A stretch of 64,000 bases of DNA from Thalassobium sp. (lineage in GTDB: Bacteria; Pseudomonadota; Gammaproteobacteria; Pseudomonadales; Oceanobacteraceae), in NCBI GenBank assembly GCA_002733205.1, contig NVUW01000014.1, forward strand, positions 124,001 to 188,000, in the 5' to 3' direction. This document shows, piece by piece, positions 58,713-64,000 of this stretch. The stretch's first letter is position 1, and each line of letters starts with the position of its first letter. The notes under the pieces are model-generated. The model saw only the letters and a list, made by a program, of their open reading frames with translations. It had not been told where the DNA came from and did not search any database. The translations under genes and the position numbers were made by a program.

Positions 58713-60962
58713 TTACCAGCTTGCCTGCCAGCCTAAGCGATTCAGCCAGCGCGGTGTTATTTCATACAACACCTGCTGCGGCAGCGCATCGTATTGGCTG
58801 CTGACAAACCATTTCCCGAGTTTTGTTTTCCAACCCCAGCGGGCCAGCAGGCGCTGCTGCTGATAACGTCCCTGCGCCGCATAGCCCGGATTTTTGTCCT
58901 GACTACTGTCATCCCAGAAGGCACCCAGCATTTGTTCCTGCTGTTCTCCGCTACGGGTCCAGACCAGGCGCACGCTACTTTCGGCCCCTAATACCAATTC
59001 GCCATCCCGATTGCTGTCACGTTGCTGACGCAACAAAGTCAGCCAGATGCGCTGGTTATTCAGCGGCTGCCACTGCAGTTGTGATTCGATGCCTTTCAGC
59101 GTCATCTGACCTTCATTCATCAATGACTGGCTGCGCAGTGTCACGGTACTGCCGATCAGATCATCCAGCTGCTCGCGGAACGCTTTGATATCTAACTGCA
59201 CCGCAGCTTGCGGCAGATGTAAAAAGTACCCTAATTCCCATGCCTGAATGCGCTCGTCACGCAGACCATCGCGCCAGCCGTCGGCATTGGCGTTAATAAA
59301 CAACCCGGCCTGATCGAGGCCAAGATAATTATCGTTAACATCACGCAACACTGCGCGCCCATCAAGGTCACGCTCTGCAATATCCGGCGTGCGGCGGCTG
59401 CGTGAATACTGCACACGGATACTCTGATCCGGGCCAGGCAGATAATTCAGTGCGGCGCGCGGCGAATAGTTTGCGTCCAACCCACTTTGGTATTGCGCCA
59501 TCATCCCGGCCGACAACAGCCAGCGCGACGCCGGGCGATATTCGCCACTGACAAAAGCCAGCCACTGATCACTGCGCACATCGCCGCGCAGATAAGTTGC
59601 CGAATTCGCCTGATCACGACGCAGGCCGATCCCCTGCACCGAACGCAATTGATCACTCCAGCGGCGGGTATCCTGCAGCTCGATATCAAAGCGTTGCTCA
59701 TAGACATCCAGATCACCGCGCCCGCACAGCGTCTGCTCCAGAGCATTGGCGATTACGGCGCGCTGCACAATCTGCTGTGCAGCGCTGTATTGCGCAGCGC
59801 TGATGGTATTTGCCAGCCCCAGCCCCTGCTGTAATTGAACTGCACTGAAAGCCCCGACAGCCAACCCCTGATACAGCTGAGTAATTGCACTGCGTTCGCT
59901 GCCGCTCAGGGCGGGGTTTTGCAGTGGCAGCAAGCCATAACCGAGTTTTTCTGCTAACTGCGGATGCTGCTGATACAAATCACTCAACTGTGCATCAAAG
60001 GCCATCGCCGGCGCACAGGCATGATAATCCACCTCACTGTTATCAGCCTGCCAATAGGCCTGCAGCTGAACTTCATGATCCGCCGAACGCTGACTGCGCC
60101 AGCGCAACCAGGCCAGATCAGATATTGCTGTTTGCTGTGGGGAGTCGGTTTGAAAATTACTGTCGGCCAGATAATCACGCTGCAATTGCTGGCGTCCCAA
60201 CTGCCAGCGCAGTTCGTTATCGACATCCGCCTGCCAGGCTCCGGACCAGTTCAGACCGCGCACCTGATTCTGGTCTGGAAAACCACCCTGATCACCACCA
60301 TCGGCGTGATATTCACCACTCTCACCTTCCCGCCAACCAAACAAACTGAGACGATTCTGCTGCTGCACGCCCTGCTGACTGATGCTGGCGTAAAACTGCG
60401 GTCGCTGCTGTGACCCCAGACTGCCACTCAGACGCAGCCGCGCGCTGTCAGCCGGATGACGGGTAATAATATGGATCACGCCCTGCAGTGCGTTCATGCC
60501 GTAACTGGCAGCACTCGGACCACGGGTGATTTCAATGCGCTCGATATCCTGTAAAGCGATGCCGAGCTGATCCCAATCGACATTAGCAAACGAGGCCTTA
60601 TAAACCGAGCGACCATCCACCAGCACTTCCAGTCGCCGCGCCAGCGATACCTCACCCGAGTGATAAACCACACTGGCGCGATTGGAATCCAGTTCGCGGG
60701 CGACAAACAGTCCGGGGACAAAACGAAATAAAGAGGGGATATCGGCCGCGCCCCAGAGACGGATCTGTTCGGCGGTAATAACGGTGACAGCCGCAGGCAC
60801 TTCAGCCAGCGGCTGCTGCAAACGGACCGGAGTTAAGACCTGCGGAATATCGGGTTCGAACTCAAAAGCGTCAAACTCGGCCGCCATGGATGTGACCGAT
60901 ATCCCCATGCATGAGCAGAGTAATATCCGGCCCGCACGCCTGCGCCTGTTCCCCGATTTCAT
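58713..60962 (-). CDS. TonB-dependent outer-membrane receptor, ligand unknown
   Basis: The 749-residue protein has a signal peptide (RRRRAGRILLCSCMGISVTSMAA), a plug domain (about residues 55-170: VPAAVTVITAEQIRLWG, IPSLFRFVPGLFVAR, IERIEITRGPSAASYGMNALQGVIHIIT) and a beta barrel ending in aromatic Trp. The VLVDGRSVY stretch is typical of receptors for siderophores or vitamin B12. An unusual long stretch (about 330-440) carries Gln/Ala-rich sequence and two Cys. No riboswitch, Fur box I could verify, or transport genes are adjacent, so the ligand is open. The start at 60962 has AGGGA six bases ahead. Confidence 0.88.
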   Translation of the reverse strand: MKSGNRRRRAGRILLCSCMGISVTSMAAEFDAFEFEPDIPQVLTPVRLQQPLAEVPAAVTVITAEQIRLWGAADIPSLFRFVPGLFVARELDSNRASVVYHSGEVSLARRLEVLVDGRSVYKASFANVDWDQLGIALQDIERIEITRGPSAASYGMNALQGVIHIITRHPADSARLRLSGSLGSQQRPQFYASISQQGVQQQNRLSLFGWREGESGEYHADGGDQGGFPDQNQVRGLNWSGAWQADVDNELRWQLGRQQLQRDYLADSNFQTDSPQQTAISDLAWLRWRSQRSADHEVQLQAYWQADNSEVDYHACAPAMAFDAQLSDLYQQHPQLAEKLGYGLLPLQNPALSGSERSAITQLYQGLAVGAFSAVQLQQGLGLANTISAAQYSAAQQIVQRAVIANALEQTLCGRGDLDVYEQRFDIELQDTRRWSDQLRSVQGIGLRRDQANSATYLRGDVRSDQWLAFVSGEYRPASRWLLSAGMMAQYQSGLDANYSPRAALNYLPGPDQSIRVQYSRSRRTPDIAERDLDGRAVLRDVNDNYLGLDQAGLFINANADGWRDGLRDERIQAWELGYFLHLPQAAVQLDIKAFREQLDDLIGSTVTLRSQSLMNEGQMTLKGIESQLQWQPLNNQRIWLTLLRQQRDSNRDGELVLGAESSVRLVWTRSGEQQEQMLGAFWDDSSQDKNPGYAAQGRYQQQRLLARWGWKTKLGKWFVSSQYDALPQQVLYEITPRWLNRLGWQASW

Positions 60963-61169
60963 TCTGCATCCCTGCCCCACAATAATGGTCAGATAGTACA
61001 CAAATACAGCGTGTCTGTTAATACTGCCTAAGCCACGGACTGAGCTGTTCATCACCGGCAAAAGTACGCACAAACAGTGTTCAGAAGGTGCTGGCGGGAG
61101 TTTTGGGTGGAAGGCTAATTATTACGCCTGCAGAGGCTGACGTTATCAAGGTATTTTCAGAAAGCGGAT

Positions 61170-61205
61170 AAAAAAATAGACCGTATCAGATACGATCTAT
61201 TTTTA
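61170..61205 (-). terminator. Intrinsic terminator after the small unknown gene
   Basis: AAATAGA(T/C)CGTAT and ATACG(A/G)TCTATTT form a long, AT-ended stem with one G-T pair and a short loop. The minus strand ends with a run of seven T residues, 21 bases past the stop at 61227. The sequence between 60963 and 61169 shows nothing I can name. Confidence 0.8.
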
Positions 61206-61226
61206 TTATAAGAAGAGAGCGGTTAC

Positions 61227-61640
61227 TCAGAGTGCGTTTTCAATAACTTCTTTAATCGTTTTCGCACGATCCTGAACCTGATTCTCTGCATTTATAATGG
61301 GCGAGTGGTTAATGGTTAATACACCATCGCTGTACGATGCACATTTACTGGAGTTGTGGATATCACCATCATTCTCAATGACCATTTTTTTCAGATCGGC
61401 CTGGACGGCTTCCTGGCAAAAATCATCAGAGCATAATTCTTTAAGTGCAATAATTACTGGCTCAAAATAAATCAGGGGCCAGGTTTGCTCATACAGGTGT
61501 GAGTAACCATCAATGGTAATGGTGTCCCACTTAATTTCAATCTCAAACTCGAACTTGGCGGCTTCGAAGATCTGAGCCTTCAATGAGTCCAGACGATCCT
61601 GTTCAAAGTCACGCGCCGCTTTTTTTTCCTTAAGTCCCAT
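61227..61640 (-). CDS. Hypothetical protein, 137 residues
   Basis: The product starts MGLKEKKAARDFEQDRLDSL, is charged and mostly helical at the N-terminus, and has a central FEFEIEIKWDTITIDGYSHL strand-like part and three or four cysteines (CSDDFCQEA, SKCASYS). There is no signal peptide or membrane helix. A Met two codons earlier exists, but AAGGA is six bases before 61640 and adjoins the upstream ATG. The gene has its own terminator and lies between hisF and the TonB receptor on the same strand. I do not recognise the family. Confidence 0.65.
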   Translation of the reverse strand: MGLKEKKAARDFEQDRLDSLKAQIFEAAKFEFEIEIKWDTITIDGYSHLYEQTWPLIYFEPVIIALKELCSDDFCQEAVQADLKKMVIENDGDIHNSSKCASYSDGVLTINHSPIINAENQVQDRAKTIKEVIENAL

Positions 61641-61675
61641 TGTCATTCCTTATATCTGACAGATTAACTGAAATA

Positions 61676-61703
61676 AAAAGATCCGGCCTTTTCCGGATCT
61701 TTT
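61676..61703. terminator. Intrinsic terminator after hisF
   Basis: AAAAGATCCGG and CCGGATCTTTT form an eleven-pair stem with a six-base loop. It lies about 50 bases past hisF on the minus strand, and T-runs occur on both strands. Confidence 0.9.
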
Positions 61704-61753
61704 CCACGTCTCAGCAAAGCCAGCATTATCAGCCTGTTTTTGCAGAAAGTATG

Positions 61754-62518
61754 TTAATCAAGCCGCATTTCGATGCCTGCAGCAGCCATGTGCTGTTTGG
61801 CCTGCTGCACCGTGTATTCACCAAAGTGGAAAATACTGGCAGCCAGCACCGCATCGGCATGACCGATTTTTACACCGTCTACCAGGTGGTCAAGGTTTCC
61901 CACACCACCGGAAGCGATTACCGGTATATTAACAGAATCAACAATAGCACGGGTTACACCGAGATCGAAACCCGATTTCACACCATCACGATCCATAGAC
62001 GTCAGCAGAATTTCACCCGCACCGAATTCCGCCATTTTTACGGCCCATTCAACCGCGTTAATACCGGTCGGCTTACGGCCGCCATGGGTGAAGATTTCCC
62101 AGTGATTATCACCGACCTGCTTGGCGTCGATAGCAACGACAATACACTGTGCACCGAATTTATCCGATGCTGCTTTAACAAACTCAGGGTTATATACCGC
62201 TGCCGAATTAATCGACACCTTGTCGGCGCCAGCGTTCAGCATGCGGCGAATATCGTCCAGCTCACGAATGCCACCACCCACCGTCAGCGGTATAAATACC
62301 TGCTCGGCAATGGCTTCCACCATATGCACCGTGGTATCACGACCTTCGTGACTGGCGGTAATATCGAGGAAGGTAATTTCGTCGGCGCCCTGGTCGTTAT
62401 AACGCTTGGCGATTTCCACCGGATCACCGGCATCGCGGATACCAACAAAGTTCACGCCTTTTACCACGCGGCCTTTATCGACATCCAGACAAGGAATAAT
62501 ACGTTTGGCGAGCGCCAT
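61754..62518 (-). CDS. hisF: Imidazole glycerol phosphate synthase cyclase subunit
   Basis: HisF uses ammonia from HisH to close the imidazole ring, giving imidazole glycerol phosphate and AICAR. The 254-residue TIM barrel has catalytic D12 in [28 protein letters not shown], and the phosphate loops GGIREL and ASGGVGNLD. It is the last gene of the his operon and starts 1 base after hisA. Confidence 0.97.
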   Translation of the reverse strand: MALAKRIIPCLDVDKGRVVKGVNFVGIRDAGDPVEIAKRYNDQGADEITFLDITASHEGRDTTVHMVEAIAEQVFIPLTVGGGIRELDDIRRMLNAGADKVSINSAAVYNPEFVKAASDKFGAQCIVVAIDAKQVGDNHWEIFTHGGRKPTGINAVEWAVKMAEFGAGEILLTSMDRDGVKSGFDLGVTRAIVDSVNIPVIASGGVGNLDHLVDGVKIGHADAVLAASIFHFGEYTVQQAKQHMAAAGIEMRLD

Positions 62519-62519
62519 A

Positions 62520-63260
62520 TCAGGCTCCTGTTAACTCGTCAGCAAGCTGCTGGGCTTCAGCTACGTTCAGCGTACCTTCGTAAATCGCACGGCCGGTAAT
62601 AGCACCGAGAATGCCCTGACCTGCCACTTTTGACAGCGCACGGATATCTTCGATATTGGTGACGCCACCGGAGGCGATCACCGGAATACCGCCTTCAACC
62701 GCCAGCTGCAGCGTGGCTTCCACGTTCACGCCCTGCATCATGCCGTCACGGGCAATATCGGTATAAACGATGGAGGTTACACCGTCGTTTTTGAACTGCT
62801 TGGCCAGATCGACCGCTTTGACGTCTGAGACTTCAGCCCAGCCATCGGTCGCCACAAAACCATCCTGCGCATCCAGACCGACAATCACCGTGCCGGGGAA
62901 TGCCTTACAGGCTTCTTTAACAAATTCTGGTTCTTTAACCGCCTTGGTGCCGATAATCACATAGCTGACGCCGGCTTTGATGTAATGCTCGATGGTTTCC
63001 AGCGTGCGGATACCACCACCGATCTGAATCGGCAGACCCGGAAAGGCTTTGGCAATGGCGGTTACGGCTTCACCGTTAACCGGCGTACCGGCAAACGCAC
63101 CGTTCAGATCCACCAGGTGCAGACGGCGACAACCGGCATCGACCCAGCGTTTGGCCATTGAAACCGGATCATCACCAAAAACGGTGGAATCTTCCATACG
63201 GCCCTGACGCAAACGCACACACTGACCATCTTTTAAATCAATCGCAGGAATTACCAGCAT
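62520..63260 (-). CDS. hisA: Phosphoribosylformimino-AICAR-P isomerase
   Basis: HisA isomerises ProFAR to PRFAR, the substrate of HisF. The 246-residue TIM barrel has catalytic D8 in [22 protein letters not shown] for the second aspartate and the phosphate loops IQIGGGIR and ASGGVTN. It lies between hisH and hisF. Confidence 0.97.
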   Translation of the reverse strand: MLVIPAIDLKDGQCVRLRQGRMEDSTVFGDDPVSMAKRWVDAGCRRLHLVDLNGAFAGTPVNGEAVTAIAKAFPGLPIQIGGGIRTLETIEHYIKAGVSYVIIGTKAVKEPEFVKEACKAFPGTVIVGLDAQDGFVATDGWAEVSDVKAVDLAKQFKNDGVTSIVYTDIARDGMMQGVNVEATLQLAVEGGIPVIASGGVTNIEDIRALSKVAGQGILGAITGRAIYEGTLNVAEAQQLADELTGA

Positions 63261-63288
63261 TGTTGTACCTTACATTCTGAATTTGGAA

Positions 63289-63933
63289 TCAGGCCTGACC
63301 ATCCCAGGCGAGGAAGTTTTTCAGCAACGCCAGACCAGCGTTGTGGCTTTTTTCTGGGTGAAACTGCACCGCAAAGACATTGTCTTCGCCCATCGCAGCA
63401 GCAAAGTCGACGCCGTAATGGCCACGGCCTTTCACCTGCACGACATTAGCCGCCTGCACGTAGTAGGAATGCACAAAGTAGAAGCGGCTGTTATCGGCGA
63501 TACCGGCCCACAGCGGGTGCGCAACCTGCTCAACACGGTTCCAGCCCATATGCGGGACTTTCAGCTTTTCGCCATTCTCCACCAGATCATTGCCGAAGAA
63601 TTTCACTTCGCCGGGAAACAATCCCATGCATTCGACGCCGCCGTTTTCTTCGCTGCGCTCCATCATGGCCTGCAGGCCAACACAGATGCCCAGCAGCGGT
63701 TTGGTTTTGCGGACTTCCGCCACCACCTGATCAATTTCCTGACGGCGGATTTCCGCCATACAGTCACGAATCGCACCAACACCCGGCAATACCACGTGGT
63801 CAGCCTTGCGGATAACTTCCGCATCGCTGGTAACCACCACCTTCGTATCCGGCGCCACCGTTTGCAGTGCGCCGTGGGCGGAGTGCAGGTTGCCCATGCC
63901 GTAATCGATCACTGCACAGAGTTTACTGCTCAT
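63289..63933 (-). CDS. hisH: Imidazole glycerol phosphate synthase glutaminase subunit
   Basis: HisH hydrolyses glutamine and channels ammonia into HisF. The 214-residue protein has the nucleophile C84 in LLGICVGLQ and the His/Glu pair H192, E194 in VQFHPEKSH. It follows hisB by 17 bases. Confidence 0.97.
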   Translation of the reverse strand: MSSKLCAVIDYGMGNLHSAHGALQTVAPDTKVVVTSDAEVIRKADHVVLPGVGAIRDCMAEIRRQEIDQVVAEVRKTKPLLGICVGLQAMMERSEENGGVECMGLFPGEVKFFGNDLVENGEKLKVPHMGWNRVEQVAHPLWAGIADNSRFYFVHSYYVQAANVVQVKGRGHYGVDFAAAMGEDNVFAVQFHPEKSHNAGLALLKNFLAWDGQA

Positions 63934-63950
63934 TCATTTATCCTTTGTGC

Positions 63951-64000
63951 TTACAGGCAACCTTTGGTGGAGGGCATCACGCCTTCCATACGGGGGTCCA
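63951..64000 (-). CDS. hisB: Imidazoleglycerol-phosphate dehydratase, C-terminal end
   Basis: The last 16 codons are readable on the minus strand and end in DPRMEGVMPSTKGCL then TAA. This is the conserved tail of HisB, in which a cysteine or threonine replaces the common Val or Thr near the end. The rest lies beyond the window edge. Its place before hisH agrees with the hisBHAF order. Confidence 0.85.
   Translation of the reverse strand, partial: DPRMEGVMPSTKGCL

Noticed and set aside
60963..61226. Possible cobalamin riboswitch before the TonB receptor gene
   Set aside because: No B12-box-like sequence or matching fold was seen; the region holds only the terminator of the small upstream gene.
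61640..62599. A 319-codon plus-strand frame opposite hisF
   Set aside because: It is antisense to hisF, whose catalytic residues are all present, and its product has no recognisable features.

Overview
The window is ordinary-density chromosomal DNA from a gammaproteobacterium. It looks most like the marine Oceanospirillales/Pseudomonadales side: PomA/PomB-type sodium stator genes, a six-gene Mrp sodium/proton antiporter, the order pilMNOPQ-aroK-aroB-SPOR protein-gltB-gltD-hemE familiar from Pseudomonas, a TIGR02647 protein, and serA back to back with a D-2-hydroxyglutarate dehydrogenase-like gene. The genus cannot be fixed from the sequence alone. I saw no tRNA, rRNA, CRISPR array, insertion sequence or prophage.

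Layout. 1-3.7 kb holds the 3' part of priA, a CheW-like protein with an inserted CZB domain, pgpA and a small VOC protein. 3.8-11.2 kb, minus strand, is a tightly coupled five-gene cluster: SWIM zinc-finger protein, DUF5691-type helical protein, MoxR AAA+ ATPase, DUF5682-type protein and VWA protein. It is the most interesting unit here and its cellular job is unknown. 11.4-14.8 kb carries nudC, an unrecognised lipoprotein, a YugP-like membrane metallopeptidase and ribA. 14.8-19.6 kb carries a response regulator with a degenerate HD-GYP domain, then xseB-ispA-dxs (isoprenoid precursors). 19.8-23.3 kb has pomA-pomB-PilZ, rsmE and a TIGR02647 gene. 23.4-25.4 kb has three tandem paralogous membrane proteins resembling FRAG1/DRAM/Sfk1. 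25.5-29.3 kb has metY, radA and cheV. 29.5-35.2 kb is the mrp operon with mrpA and mrpB fused.

35.5-53 kb (all minus strand) reads from right to left: pilMNOPQ for type IV pilus assembly, aroK and aroB of the shikimate pathway, a DamX-like SPOR protein, gltB and gltD for glutamate synthesis, a large Ig-like lipoprotein flanked by its own terminators, and hemE. ponA (PBP1a) is divergent from pilM. 55.7-58.6 kb has the divergent D-2-hydroxyglutarate dehydrogenase-like gene and serA, whose products form a known coupled reaction in Pseudomonas. 58.7-61.7 kb has an orphan TonB-dependent receptor and a small unknown gene. 61.7-64 kb is the hisB-hisH-hisA-hisF end of a histidine operon, with hisB cut by the window edge.

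Starts were moved from the longest reading frame to the best ribosome-binding site or family alignment in many genes; each entry says so. Functions of named housekeeping genes rest on motifs and on remembered family sequences. No database search was run.
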